This document shows positions 1 to 14,189 of a DNA stretch of 64,000 nt, piece after piece. A program made the translations under genes and the position numbers. Below the pieces are notes generated by a model. That model was not told the origin of the DNA. It saw nothing but the letters and a program-made list of their open reading frames with translations, and made no database searches. Source of the stretch: Pelecanus crispus. Its lineage: Eukaryota > Chordata > Aves > Pelecaniformes > Pelecanidae. The stretch lies in NCBI RefSeq assembly GCF_030463565.1, contig NC_134656.1:7116501-7180500 (forward strand). The letters are read 5' to 3'. Numbering within the stretch: position 1 is the first letter of the stretch; each line of letters starts with the position of its first letter.

Positions 1-3000
1 CAGGGGGGAATGAACTGCTGGCAAAAATTACATCAGTCAAAACTCTACACATAATGCACTCTGTCATTTATAATCACGCTAATAAGGCACCAGTGAAGGG
101 CTGTCAGCATTATAAAATATCAGGTGCCAGCAAATACCTCCAAATTCTTCCAAACCTGCTCCAAGCTGAGTTCTCAAGGACTTGATTTTGCAGGTGTATC
201 TGCAGAGACAGGAGTCCAGGATGATGTTGCATGGTTACTGTAGCAAATATATGCAGGCTCTGATTTTTTTATATAGAGAGAGCTCTATTTTTTCCATGCA
301 AAATTATTTGCAAAACTTCATGCAGCACTGCTGCTAAGGCACAAAGGAGATACTCCATGGTGTAAGAATTCACACTACTTAGAAACCTCTTATCTATGTT
401 CAGCTAGGAATAAAATGGAGGCAATATGATTCAGGGTGCTTCAGTTCAAATCTGAATTCAGGTGGCCTTTCAGGCATCTTAACTTTTGGTCTTCTAACTT
501 TTCTTCTGTCATCCATTTCCCCCTCTACACGATTTCCTGTCATTGCTGTCGTTAGCAGAGTTTTGCACAGGAACACTGCTGTGATCAGACAGCCATGGCT
601 CTCCATGCCTGATCCCTAGCTCTTTCTTTTTGCCTATGCTACATCTCTACCTGCTGGAGTAGTGAAAAGTGCCCAGAATGTATCAGTCCAGAGAAGCTGA
701 AGTGCTGTATCAAAGGTATTCGGTGGATTTCCAACCTCTGACATAGCTGTTTCAGGAAAGAGCCAAGAGTTCCTGTCCCATGGGATTTAGGAGCCACAGT
801 CCAGACCCCACTGGCCAACACAGTTCAAGCAGCTTTAAAGCTTCTCCTCCTACTACTACAAAAATCTGTCTCCGGAAAGCACTAAGTCAGTGTAAGTTCA
901 CTCTACCAATGCAAATGTATTAAAAAAGAGGCTGACATAACTTGGTAGCAGCAGTTCTGTGCTGCATAAGATGTCTTTTGCCCACACCACTGCACTAGAT
1001 GTGGCCCATCATCCTGTCACCAAAACAGGTTTACAAAAACTCCAAAGCTGACTCTACCCATGTGCTTTGACTAACTCAGCAGAAGGGGAGCTGTCGGTCC
1101 ACACCTGATCCGGATCAAATTTACAGCTAGAGGAGTTGGTGGTCCAGAGAGCTGAGACGAATGACCCTGGCAGCACAGTCTTGGACAGCAGCTGAGGGAA
1201 GCCTGGGAGGGGACATGAGGAGAGCTGCTCCCTCCCTCTGGGGCATGGGGAAGTTCTGCTTTGTGGAGCCATAGGCAAGGGTCTGTCAAGGAACAAGAGG
1301 GAACCTGGAGGGCAGGGAAGGCAGTTTTTACAACTGAGAGTTGTATCCGTGCGAGACGGACGGTTGCCTTTGGAAGACAGCCCTGATGCTGAGAGGAGAG
1401 GAACGAGGCCACCACTTCCTTGTGCTGGGCTGCGTTAGAATTGAAAACAATCACAGCAGCGAAACAAAACCAGCTCAGCTGAACAGATGCAAATCCAGCA
1501 GCAGACACGGGCTCAAACCAGGTCAAGCTGCACCCATGCAAATTATGGGTTACCCCAGAGCGCACCATGTCCACACCAAGGGTGTGTGCCTGTGTGCTGC
1601 CAGAATGACTTGAGCTCCAGCCTGGGTCCAGGCTGTCGGGCAATGCTTGCCCCGGGGGGGAGCCTGGCAAACTGCCCCGTGCAGGCACAGCAAGGCTCTC
1701 CTGCAAGTCCCCTCACTGAGTGCCAGATGCATCGCTCCTTGGAGACTGCCCATACAGCTACGCAGCAGAGCTGCAGAGAGAAGACTAGCTAGCCCGAGGG
1801 GAGATTTACCAGTATAGCTAGACCGATAAAGCACTCCTCTTGTGTAAACACAGAATACACCAGCTAAAGTGCTCTTCTGTCAGCATAGCTTATCCCAGCA
1901 TAGTTTTGCCAAAGGAATCCTCGCTCGCATTTCAGCGAGACTGTAAATCTGTTGTAGCATGGTTAGGAACCGCTCAGAGCAACATCACCGCAAATAGCAC
2001 AAATCTCTTCACCAGTTCAACATTGTTCCCAGGTTCCCAAGGCACACTGTTGTTGTCTGGTGTAGGGCAGGTATCATCTGCTCTTTCTCAGCCAGCATAT
2101 AAAGCCACTGTGGCCACCACGGTGGCCAGCAAAACATGGCCACGAGGCCAAAGCCCCCCAGAGCCCCCAGCGTCCTGGGAGCATCCAGGCTCCTGTCCAT
2201 GCCCAGGGCACCAGTTGCCACTTATGCCTGTGGCTTGTTCCAGCAAAGGCAGGCAAACCTCATCAAGCCCGCAGTGCCTTCTGGAGCCCAAACCTGGCCC
2301 TGCTTAATAATGGTGGCATGTAAATAGTCACAGGGAGGCTTTGCAATGAATGGGAGCGAGGGATGAGTTCATGCTTCTGCTGCCACAGCTCTTGGCCAGT
2401 GGTGGCTTCCTGGAAGACTGGGAGAAAGAGCCCCAGCCTGTTGACTTGTCTATATAAAACTCTTTGCACTAACTGGGGAGGGCAAGTACTTGCTTTTTTA
2501 AATGCTGAGCCTTTCCTTCCTGAAAGCAATGCCCTAGCTTCTCTGGAGAGTGTGTTGTGCCCATGAGCCTGGTCAGTAGCGAGGACCATGTCTGCACACA
2601 AGCAGGGGAGAATTTACATCTTCAGCAGTCTCAGACCGGCTGAACATTTGCCACACTCCGCTGGTCTTCGCCAGCTCTGCACTACCTACACACGTAGGCA
2701 GCATGCTGTCTTCCTGTCCCAAAAGTTGAGGGATGTGGTATTTCTTTGTTTATAGTGGGGAAGCAGGAAACACGGAAATGTAAAGCATATCTACAAGCTA
2801 CAAACACCTCCAGCTCACCCTGCCCCTGCCCCAAGCTGGCCAGATGCGAGCTGGGAGCTCCAGGAGCCCTTGCAGCGCCCGAGACACGAATTCCCTACTG
2901 GAGCACGCACACTGGCTCCGGCAGGGCAATGGCTGGCGGCCTCCCAAACCCGCTGACACATCAAGCCAGTTCAGAGCAGGCACAAAGAAAGCTTCGGTCT

Positions 3001-6000
3001 CTGCAGACATGCCCAAAGGGTCTTGCTCAACACAGAAAGGCTGTGACGGCAAAGAGATGATGCCGGCTCTGCCGAGACCTGGGCTGCGACCACAGCCTCA
3101 TCTCGTTCCTCGGACACGGAAAGACCCTGGGCGGAGGCTGCAGGCTGCATCACCCTGGTTAAGCTCTGCAAGTGGGTTGTGGCACATGGCTCTCCACGCA
3201 CACACCTCGCCGGCGGGACTGGACCATGCCAAGAGACCTTTAGGCTCCAGTCTCAGGACAGTCTACCTGAAGCATGCAATTGATGCTCCTTGTAATTTCA
3301 CCAGAGCTGGTGCCATTGCAAATGCCATTCTTATCTACCTAAGTACAGATCCTCTCTTGAATTGTTAACAACGTCATGTAGCAATTTGTTACATAAGCTC
3401 ATTAAGTTTTTACATGTATCTATGTTAATAGGAACATAAATATGGAAATCTTAATTTCAAACCTGTTTCTGAAAGCATTAGCTGGGAAACTAGTCTGAGA
3501 AAAAGCAAACATGACCCAGGAATACCCAGGGCTTTATTCAGGGTTTAGGTATCACTGTGATGAATAGAGCAGGAACGGGGCTGCCGGGATGCCCGACTTA
3601 TGCTTCTCGCTGACCGGCTCTGTGACCCTTTAAAAGCACACTCTTACTTTGCACTGTTCTTCCTATCCTTAGCTGTGCTACGGTGACAGGTTACTTTTAT
3701 TTCTATTATTTTTTTCTCTTCTGCAGGTGCATGATTAACACAAACAAAAGGACTCTGGTTCTCCAAAGGAAACAGTGACATAGACTGCAGCCCAAGTATC
3801 CCCAAAGAACACATGTAAATAGCAAAATGCATTAAAAAAGGGTTCAGCTGTATTTCATCCATATTAATTTTTAGCATCATTTATGGTAGCAAACACTTTT
3901 TCAGGTGAATTCGTGTTTGGCTTGACCTCTTTAATTTGGTGCTGTAACATGGGAGAACATTCACACACCTCATGATGCTGCCCTGAAAGGAACCGGCCAG
4001 TTACGGAGCTCTCAGACCAGGCTCATCTGCTCTGGTCCCTCCACCACAGCTTCACCAGGAGCAGCTGTATAAGCTGTATTCGTCGTATAGGCGCGTGAGA
4101 TACAGTTATACTGCTATCGATACATCACCACAATGCTCTCCGTGCCTGCAGATGGAAGTCAATGTTACATTACAATGGTATGAAGTTAGCTGCTCCATAT
4201 TAATTCTCTGTGTAAGGCTGTGCTGTGAGAAGATGCCAAATCCAGTCTGAAGGTATCTCGGTGCCAGATTATGCCCACATTGAAGCAAATCCCTCTGTTG
4301 GTTCAATTTTACTATATTTTTTAAGGGGTGGATTGGCTGGGGTACTGGCAAAGTCCATACTAGAGCAGGACAAAGCATCGTGGTACACCATGTGCTCCGT
4401 CCCAGCAGAGATAAACGCATCCTTGCACTCTTCATGCCCATGGGATGCGCGATGCTGCACACTGCGACAGTGCCCGGATTCACTTGTAGCAAATGTGGCC
4501 TCAGGCTGCTCTTCTGTGGGCAGCTGCACCACCGCGGCTCACCAGTGCCAAAGGTGGGGGGGACACAGGACTTTCTCTTTCATCTCTCCCTTCTCCCTTT
4601 TTTGGGCTCCCAGCCGCCAGATCCAGCTCTTGGCACTTGTTGGACCCCTCCATGCATTGCTTTTGTTGTGTGAATTTTCTGCCAGCTCAGTGACTTAAAG
4701 AGGCCCATGGGGGACTCCTGTGGAGACCAGACACCCAGCAGCTAGCTCCAGCCCTCAAACCCTCTTACTCTACAGCGGTTTCTGCATTGTTTTTCCATGC
4801 CACCCACCCAGGACATTAAAATGCACTTCCCTCTCCCATTGCATTCCTCATCAGGTGGAGAGGGAGGCTGTTTTCTAAAACCCAGCTTTTTTAACAAACC
4901 TTTCAACTTGCCGCAAACACTGTAGAACTCCTTGGATAGGGAGTGTCCCTCATGAAAGATATGTCTGTATTTTTATATATATAGGCCACATCATTGGTGG
5001 CAGACTGCCCTGACGGGTAGATGAGGTTGGGTGAAGGGCTGGGAATTGTTCCTGCTCTCTCACAGCCCCTGCCAAGCCAAGAAGACAGCTTGGCTCAGCC
5101 CAGCCTGGTGTTGATTCAAGCCAAGGATTCATTGTCTGAGACCAGAAACGGTATCAAGGAGGGAATGGGCTGTTCAAGCCCTTTTCATCATTCCCAGCTT
5201 TTGTAAGCTCTTTCTGACACCGTGGCATTGGTTGGAAATACCTGTCCTTAAACCCAGCCATTTCTAGGCATTGTATTTGTGAAAAACTTTCTTCTGAGTG
5301 GAGGAGAGACTGGAGGCACCGCTCCTGAGCCCGCAGCCCAGAGGGAGACAGCAGCAGCAGCCCAGGCACGCCCTCAGCCGCTGCACCTCACTGCGGGGCT
5401 TTCACATGCAAACGTGGCCAAGTGCTCTGCAGCCCCCACACCCCAAAGTGGCCATCTTGTGTCATTGGCGTCGATTGTGAAATATTTCAAGTTGTTAATT
5501 AGGCAATAATGACCAATGGGAAGGGCATTTCCTGGCTGTTAACTGGAGACTCCTGACCTCGAGGTCAGTATCAGTCACCCAGGAATTATTGAAGCATGGA
5601 GGAGGAGAAAGGCAGGCCAAGAAGAGCAAAACCCCTCACCTTTTAAGGTGGCGAGTGCTTCTCCGTTGCACAAGCCAGCAGGGAAAGGGCAGGTGCCTGT
5701 GCCTGACCTGCGCCCGGCTCGGGCCGCAGCTCCCTGTCGTGTGCTGGTCTCTGCCCCTCTCTTCCAGTTACTTTCATTTCCCAATTAATCTCTGCGGTCA
5801 TGAAGAAATGGGACATTAAATAATCAAGGAGTATTTTTTTTTTTTTTAATACGGCTAAAATGTGAAGACAGAATTAGCAATAGACTGGGCTCCTGCTGGG
5901 CCTGTATGTACTAATCCCTCCCCACTTCTAAGGGGAAGATTTACACCTACTCTTCTGGTTTAAAATTGGGACCTTTCTCCCATTTAACCATGGTGCTTGC

Positions 6001-9000
6001 TCTGCTCTCCCTTACAGGTGGCTGCATTTCAGTACAATGGCTTCTCCGGGTTAATTAAACTAATGTGAATTACTGTATTTCCTAAGGGGTGACCATATGA
6101 AATACCGTGTTTGTGTTTCTACAGAGAGAAGCACCCAAGTGCAAACTACCTCTGGTTAGAGGTTGCCAGCAACGCATTCACCTCTTCAGCCTGGCCCTGG
6201 GCCAGAACTCGTGGGCCATGTCTGAAGGACAAGTAGCAACAAAAATTAACATCCCCATGCCCTACTTACCCACACAGATTTGGCGAATGAACACCACTCC
6301 AAATACACTTACAAGCGAATGAAGAGCCAGAAGGGAGCAAAGAACCAGTCAAACTGACATGGGGTGGCACCCCCCGTCTTTTCCTTGCAGGGAGGATGCT
6401 CTTGCTGCCGGGTGGTGCCCAGTCACTTGTATTGATGCCGGAGTAACCAGCTCATACAAAAGCAAAGGGCCAGAAGCCTGCCACTACGGCTGGGGGACTC
6501 GCGCTCTCTCCTCCAAATCCTGCACATATTTCTTCAAACCTTTCTAGGCAAATCCCCTTATGATTTTACCTTGGTAAATGCAGACAATAAAAATAAAAGA
6601 AATAAGAACAGTTTATGAGAATGTGTGCAATTGTTAAAGGCAGAGCTGCTGCAGCTGTTTGCTCATGTATGGAGTTGTCCAGAAAGGTTTGCCAGTTCCT
6701 GAGGACCTCCATGGGTGACTGCTCTGAGACCTCTTCAGACTAGCAGTAGTAAGGGGTCATACACAGACTATTAAGGACCAGATAGAATGTTTTAAATTCA
6801 TATCCTTAACCCAAAGTAGCTTTCATGGTCAAGATTAGCTTTTGGCTAAAGAAACAGTGGTAAGATAATAATATAGAGGAAATTGCCAGGTTCAGAGCTT
6901 TGAACATTCAGACTTTTGGATAACATAAAATTACCTAAAAGCTCGACCCAAAGTTCGCAGTCTTTTTTTGTTGACTTACCTTTGGCAGATCTGCAGATAG
7001 GCAAGGATTACTGCACCTTGCTAGAAGCAGGTAGAGCTGGGCAGCACAGAAACGCCATCCTCGGCAGCCTTGGTGAGAAGATGACAACCCATGGATCCTG
7101 CAGCACTGTCAGCTTCGGCCTGCAGCCTTAGCTGCAACATTCCTGAACTTTATCCATGCTCCCAAACCAAGCAACAATCTTGGACAAAGAAAGAGATACG
7201 AACACAGAGAAAGTCTCACCTCCATTACAAAACAACTGGGTACTGCAGCTGCTCCCGACCTGTGGACAATTGGACAACTCTCCCTAGAATGTTTCCCATG
7301 AACCACTAGCCAAAAATAATATTGAAAAATCAACCCATTCAAGCAAACAGATTTTTTTTTTTTTTACATAGTATTTCCTATTCCCTTTCGCCTGAGGGAT
7401 GCTCTGAACAGCCCTGTTTAATACTCACGGTATCCAAATCATCTGTCAGATCATCTCACCTGGATGCGGGCGCGAGTCAGGATGTTCCTCTCCTTTCCTG
7501 TCCAGCGTCATCTCCCATTCCCAGAAAAAGCAGGTAAGTCCTGTTACCCTGTCTGGTGAACTCTGATTATTTTTCAAGCCAATCATGATGGCCCCAGGAG
7601 TACTAGAATATGAGTGGCTTTTCTGGAACACTTCTTGGGGATCAAAATTCACTCACTTTTTTTCCCCGGGTGATATTATTCCCTTGGGTGGGTGTGTTAA
7701 ACCAGCAACACCAGCAGGAGAATGAAAGGACCTGTTATACTCTGGTGCAAGGAGGTTTTCCCATTCTTCATGAGGAGCACAAAGCCCTTGAAACTTATTA
7801 GGAATCATACAAAGCAGGATTTATATGCAGCCTAGATTGATGAGCTATGTTATGCTACCTTTTAAAAAAATCACAAAGCGATCCACACCCAGCACAAATC
7901 AGGGGAATAAAGGCTTTTAACAGACAGTTGCTGCTTGTGAATTCTTTAAAAAATATTCCATCCTGTCTCTACAAAAGGTTGGTGAGGAATTTACAAACGT
8001 CCTAATCCCCCTCTAATCCTTTAAAATGCTGAGCTGTGATCGCACATGCTGTTTTGTGATTATGTGTCTTCAAGGCCTTGTTTAGATACTTTTTAAGAGA
8101 CACCAACTCACTTTTGTCATAGAAAGCCAAAGTTGCTTGATGTGTTTTTGTTGCACTTTACATTCTTATGAAAAGAAACATCAGGTCTGCTTGAAGAGGC
8201 GAGCCATCCCCATCCTGTCTCATGCCACTGCCACAGCTTTTGGGGACAACCAGGAGCTCTTCTCCATGGGGGAGGCCGTGTACTTCAAGTTTGTTGAAGA
8301 TGCGAGCAGAGAACTCCTCCTCTCCTTGCTCTCTGCCTCAGCTTCTCCTCTTTTGCAAGTGGGGATAGCAATGGCTCACCTAAATTTTTAAAACATTTTA
8401 GGACCTACATAGAAAAAGCTCTAGAGAAGGGCACAGCGTATTATTACGTTGTTTGGTGGTGCCTTTAGCAAGCACTTCATGGAGACGATGGCTGGTTTAA
8501 GTTGTGTGTGATATTTCTATGTGCACAGATAACCAGGGCAGCGCCGACTCTTAACTGCTCATGTGTTTAATTAGAGCTGCATTTTTAATCCTTTTAATTT
8601 GTATCTCTTTCTTAATAACCTCAGCTTGGCAAAGGTTGAAAAGGAATAAGTTTCATTTGAATATTGGGTAAAACCTGGTAACAGCAGAGCAGATTGTTTA
8701 GCAAAAAGGTTACAGCATGTTCTTTAAAGACTACGGGTAACAGTTTGGCTCCATTAAACTCTGTAGCTAGCTAAGCCTAGGTTTTCATCCTTTGAAAATC
8801 ATTTCAGAGAAGCTTAATAAAAATATACTGGAACTCAGTATATCATGCAAGCTTGCTATGGGAAGTTTAACTATATCAATGGGGTGTTATTTGCCTGTAA
8901 TCTCAAGGCAAGTAAGATCACAGCAACATCGATTAGTTTTTGCAGCACAGTTCTGAAATCTTAATGCTAAGATTATAAATTCATATTTAACTTTTGCCCA

Positions 9001-12000
9001 AAAGGAGACAAAGTCATTGCAGACTATTGCAATACCTGCTGATGAAACATCCTCAGAGATTAAAAAAACCTACAGGAATGCTCCAAGCTGAGTTAGTGAA
9101 AACTGTTTCAATAATCTCCAAATCTTGAACCCAGAGCTAATGGAGAACGACGAACCTATTTCACAAGAACTAGCTGCTTTGTTTCAGATAAATTTGAAAC
9201 TTAATTTCAGAAAAAAGACATGACATTAAATACAGTGTAACTTTAAAAGAAGAGCAGATAAAACCAGCAAGTTTTAGTTGTAAATACTATCCAGAATTTT
9301 ACCCAACGTACTGGTGGACCTCAGCCCCTGCCAATATCAGAGGAAGGCAGACCAGATTCCTCAGCCGGACAGCTTCTCGTTTAGAAGAAATAAGGCAAAG
9401 AGATCACATAAAAACACAGTGACTTTCAAAGTGACATTTCAGATGTATTGTGTGGCATAATCTGTTTCTCGACAGTTTTGCTGTGCCATCAAAATCCAAC
9501 ATTTTGATGTTAAAAATGACCACACTGGAGAATTGTCTGTGGCCTTCAGACAACAACCGTTCAAACTCCATCTAAAACACACACATAGATATTTGTTGGT
9601 TTTGGTGTATCTGACTAACTACTAATGGAAGCCAGTTCTCAGCACGTTTAATTTTGGTGATCTCCAGACTCTTTCCAGCGGATGCTAGGGATCACTATAT
9701 AGTGAATAAAAGTTATTTTTCTTTGTTATCATGCACAGGTCACTTGGAAATAGCCCAGGAATCCCCAGAGGCTGCTGTAGCTGGCTGGAAAGCAGCAGTG
9801 CAGATTAAAAAAAGGCCAAGTGTAAAAGCAATGGCTTAATTTGTGCTCTGACAAATCACAGCATCCTTATCCTCAGGACAACTATCAAGCCAGCAGCAGC
9901 AACGCAAGCTTACAAATAACCTCATTTTTAATTTCTGAAGATGCAAGGAGATAGCCCAGTTCATAGACAATCCTCAACCCAAGCGGCTGCACTGAGGCAG
10001 CTCACCACTCCTTCATTTTTGATGTGATTCAGTATGAATTCTTGTTCCGGATGCAGAAGGCTCACTATTACTTTCAGACAGCATTCCTTCCCCTGCAAGT
10101 GCTGCTGCCTATACTTAAATTAAATATAAAGGCATGTCTCTGCATGAAACTTGTTGCAGCTGTTGCATATCTGCATTAAGTGATCTTCAACAGTCCTTGT
10201 GTGAGCAGCGTCTTTGCACCACTTTGATTCTCTCTGACTACTCCAATTTTGTCTCGGATTGTTGTGGCCACATAGCACTGGGATGTTTTGAAACCAATAA
10301 TCGGTGCTCTGGTCAAACTTCTTGCTCAACATTGCTCCATGTCTGTGCTGTCCGTGTTTGATGGGATATTTCACGCTGGGTATTATATAATACTTCCCAG
10401 AAGGCAGCAGAGTTCTCAGATGAAATTATATAGTTTTCATAATTCCTTTTGTTCGTCCCATCACTCAGTTGTTTTCACATGGACCATTTTCTGACATTGT
10501 GGAAGAACAAGGATAATCCTTGTGATCATGAAATGCCACCTTCCTAGAAAAGCACACAAAGCTTACCACACCAGTGGAGGGTGGCAACGTGTGTGCAGAG
10601 GGATACAGGGCTACTGATACTTGCAACTACCCTGCTTCCACTTCTACTAGAAAAAAGCTAACTAATGCGATACTGAGAGTTCAGCTGCCAAGGAGAACCT
10701 TTTATCAGGGACAAACCTCAGAGGGGGATTTCACGATAAGACATACTGCTCCAACGTGGATAGGGGCTGGGCCAATGAATGTACTTTCTTGGGAGGTAGC
10801 AGGTGGTATAATCCCATCTGATGTCCTTGCATTGGGGTGCAAAATAGTGTGTGACAGACACAGCACCTTCAAAATTACACATTTGCATGCGCAGGGGGCT
10901 CAGAGTTGTGTTCTACCTTTCTAAGTCCAGGTGGTGGTCATTTGTCTGATCCTTCTGGAGAGAAACAGCAAAGGGTTTCCTTATCCTGGCTGGCTGGCAG
11001 TGGAGAAGTAGTCCATCTCCAGCACAGCTGCACTGACAACTGTATCCAGAAGGATCCAGTGCAGAGGTAAACTGAGAGCAGCATGGGCATGGTCCCTCCA
11101 TCACACCAGCAGTTGCTCCTAAGGACCTGCCTACGTCCTTTCTGCTGTTCACCTTTTCCACTGTACTTCCAAAATCTGTACTGCAGCTATCTATCCTTGT
11201 TAGTGATACAAATTCTTTGAATACCTGCCTACCTTGAATTCCTTTTCTAGCAATATTATTTAGACTAGCATTCAAACCAACGTTATCAGCTACACCTGAA
11301 TCAGAGCACAATGGCAGCTATTAGGGAAGAAACATGAGAGGATGACACCTACTCACTTGCCCAGCCAACAGTGCTAAAACACTGTCTTTTCTTAGTTTTT
11401 AATTTTTTTTTTTTTTTAAAGTAACTCAGTGCAGATCTCTGGAATCTCTCACAGACACAGCCCGGCTTCTGGTAACAGCAAATCTGCAAACTTCCCAAAG
11501 TTTGATCTGGAACTGCCCTGACTGTGCAGCACCTCTACCAGAGCTGCAAGTGCTCCTCATCAATGAGACGCACATGCTCCTACTTTACTGCTAAATCAGT
11601 GCCACCGAAGCCCATTTCCAAAGCAGACTGATAACATGTACTCAAATACAAGAGGGTTCACATCAAGCGTTGCTTCCAGATGCAAATGTCTTTAGTTTGA
11701 GTGAACACAAAACCTACAAGGGTGGGAATGGAAGCTGATCACCACTGGCTGTGAGAGGTATGGGCAGTCCCAGCAAAAATGCAACCTTTCAGCGGCACCG
11801 TGACTTCCACCAGCACAGCACACGGCCAGATCCAGGATCGCGCTGTGCCGCCGCTTAGCAGAAGGCCGTTTGCTCAGACGTCTAAGGCCAAGGGAAGAGA
11901 GAAGCAAAATTTACCAGACTGTACCATGACCAGTTGTATCGCATGTGGTCAAGACAAAGGAACGTGATAAAAGCAGAGCAAGTGCCTCCCTAATGCCCTG

Positions 12001-12900
12001 CTGTCTGAAATGGTCTGAAACCATAGGCTGATGCCAACAGCTTTAGTAGGATGTCAACCTTGCCAGCAAGCCAGATCGTTGTGCCATCTTCTCAAAAAAT
12101 CCTTCTCTGCCTTTGATATGTTAATCCTGCATGAGGCAAATTCTCCCATTAGAATATAGTCCATTCTGGTCTCCATGCAATCTGCATTATCCAGTTCAAA
12201 GTTAAATTAAAAATCCCAACCTGTGTGAATGTTGCAATCGCATTATGAAATCTGTAAATCTATTTTTAATGTCTTAATGCTGCTCTAGTTGAACAAGGCA
12301 AATAGACTGCTGCGTTGCATTTGCTTTACACTTTTTTAGATTCTCATGCACTAGTTAAATATTCACTCTGCAGTATTTGCATTTCCAGTACTGCAAGACC
12401 CTAAAATAGAAGACAAGTTTTTCTTTCCCTCTTTTGTTTTTAAAATTCCAGCTATGGGCAACTTGACTTGGGGATCTCTCCAAATCAAATGTTGACTACT
12501 AAACATTGCAAGGAAAGCTGCTGAAAAGGTTTCAGTGTAATACAGATGCCAGGAAATAGGATTTAAATCCCAAACGCGCAGCTATTTGCAGTGTTTTTAG
12601 GGGGTGACGGAAGAAAATATTTTATTTCACTTCAAATTTAAGATACACTAAATGTTAATTCTGTGAGTAGCTTGTTTTTAAGAAAGAAAATATTTGAACA
12701 TACTCAAGCAGTGGGCCCAGCTCAACTATCCCAAATCAGTATTTCACTGAACATTACTTCGGGGAGTAGGTTGTGCTTTTCATTCTGATGTGGAATGGAA
12801 AGAAGCTCTGAAGCACTGGGATTTTCTGCGGAACAAACCCTCTATTTTCTGACCAACTCTCTTTGAAAAATCGGTGTATTAAACAGTCAAATAAATCCCG
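1..12900. other. Intergenic region with no supported gene
   Basis: I see no exon, RNA gene or recognisable transposon here. The first 3.3 kb is richer in G+C and contains several open frames of 100-211 codons on both strands, but none has a domain, a homologue I recognise or splice structure. From about 5.4 kb the DNA becomes A+T-rich with many homeodomain-like TAAT cores, which could be conserved non-coding sequence. In mammals the next gene beyond GCNT7 and FAM209 is TFAP2C; I found no TFAP2C exon here. Long T runs occur near 5837-5848, 7351-7363 and 11403-11417. Confidence 0.6.
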
Positions 12901-12924
12901 CTGTTTTCACTTGAGAGTCATCCA

Positions 12925-14185
12925 TTAAAAGATGGGCACCGCCTGTCCCTCTGCAGACGTTCTCCCCGTTTCTGCAGCCCGTCTCTTCGTTACTCTTCGT
13001 GCTTCTTCACCCCCAACTGCGGTGCGTCCCCTGATGCAACAGCCGCCAAACCTCATAGTCCGAAAAGGCCGGAGAAGGAAGGAAAGGAGAAGGGAGGCAA
13101 GGGCTTCACCCGCCATGCCAGCTCTGCGGGGAGACGCTAGAGCAGACTTCCACGCTCCCGCGGTCCCCGACCGCAGCGCTCCCTGCTCCCCGGGCCACAG
13201 CATCGCCTGCTTTTGGCTACCAGGAGGCGCGGGCAAGCAGCGCACACGGCGGAGGTGCCAGCGGGAAAGCTTCGCGGCGCCCGCGGTGCCTGCAGCCGGT
13301 TGTTGAGCTTGAGAAACGGAGACGACTTACGGCGCAGCTAGGGGCTTTCGGGAACTCCGGGCAGCGGGGAAAGCGATCGAGAAGGTGGCGAAGGGAAGCA
13401 GCCCCGCTGCGGGCTGGCGAGGGCGGCCCGGCGGGCCCGGCCCGGCTCCGCGCTCGCCGCCGCTCCCGGGGCTCCCTCGGCCGCTGCGGCGGCGCCGGCG
13501 GGGCCCGGCCCGGCCCGAGCTTGGGCTGCCACCGCCTGGCCGCCGCCCGCGCAGCGCCGCTCGGCCGGGGCAGGGCAGCCGCGGGGAGCCGCCGGGGACC
13601 GCTGCCCGCCCCGCTGCCCGCTGCCCCGGCCCGGTGCCCGGCCCGCTGCCCGCTGCCCGCTGCCCGTCCCGCTGCCCCGGCCCGGTGCCCGCCCCGCTGC
13701 CCGCTGCCCCGGCCCGGTGCCCGCCGCCCGCCCCGCTGCCCCGGCCCGGTGCCCGCCCCGCTGCCCGCTGCCCCGGCCCGGTGCCCGCTGCCCCGGCCCG
13801 GTGCCCGCCCCCCGCCCCGCTGCCCCGGCCCGGTGCCCGCCCCGCTGCCCGCTGCCCCGGCCCGGTGCCCGCCGCCCGCCCCGCTGCCCGCTGCCCGCCC
13901 CCCGCGGGGAGAGGCGCTGCCGCCCGGGGACGCCGCGGAGGCAGCGGGGCCCGCTCGCTGCCCGGGCGGCTGCGCTCAGCGGGGGCGCAGCCCACAGGCG
14001 CCCACGGGCGCCGGTTCTCGGGTGTTCGGGGCGTGCGTGACCGGGCTTCCACCCACTCGGCCAAATCCCGGCTCTTCCCCGCGGTTTTTAAACGCGGGAG
14101 CGCCAGGATGGCTCTGCCTATCGACCGTGCCCCCGCGGCTGGCGGCAGCCGCTGCAGCCAGTCCGACGGGTGTGTTTGAGACTGT
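12925..14185. promoter_or_regulatory. CpG island, probable distal GCNT7 promoter
   Basis: Sequence composition changes abruptly from A+T-rich to extremely G+C- and CpG-rich, then back near 14185. This is typical of a vertebrate CpG-island promoter. From memory, the human GCNT7 transcript starts several kb beyond the 3' end of RTF2 on the opposite strand. This island has the same relation to the two genes here, about 6 kb beyond the proposed RTF2 poly(A) signal. GCNT7 assignment is therefore inference; a lncRNA or divergent promoter is the alternative. No first-exon donor could be chosen with confidence. Confidence 0.6.
13600..13910. repeat. G+C-rich minisatellite in CpG island
   Basis: An irregular tandem array built from a core close to GCCCCGGCCCGGTGCCCG, separated by variable CGCCCCGCTGCCCGCT-type spacers. 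The 12-mer GGCCCGGTGCCC occurs eight times. On the minus strand each unit gives runs of three or four G separated by two to four bases, the pattern expected of G-quadruplex DNA. The array keeps long open frames in several registers simply because it lacks A and T, so those frames are not evidence of coding. Confidence 0.85.
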
Positions 14186-14189
14186 TTAA

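Noticed and set aside
1071-3368. Several open frames of 155-211 codons near the left edge
   Set aside because: They overlap one another on both strands, lack recognisable domains, and show no splice or family support.
1-12900. Search for TFAP2C or FAM209 exons expected from mammalian synteny
   Set aside because: No AP-2 DNA-binding or FAM209-like sequence found; TFAP2C probably lies left of the window.
13600-13910. Repeat array considered as CRISPR-like
   Set aside because: Irregular eukaryotic minisatellite without unique spacers, in a vertebrate CpG island.
13327-14179. Long overlapping open frames (245, 264 and 222 codons) rich in Pro, Arg, Ala and Gly
   Set aside because: They coincide with the G+C-rich minisatellite, are open on both strands and in several frames, and have no domain; composition explains them.
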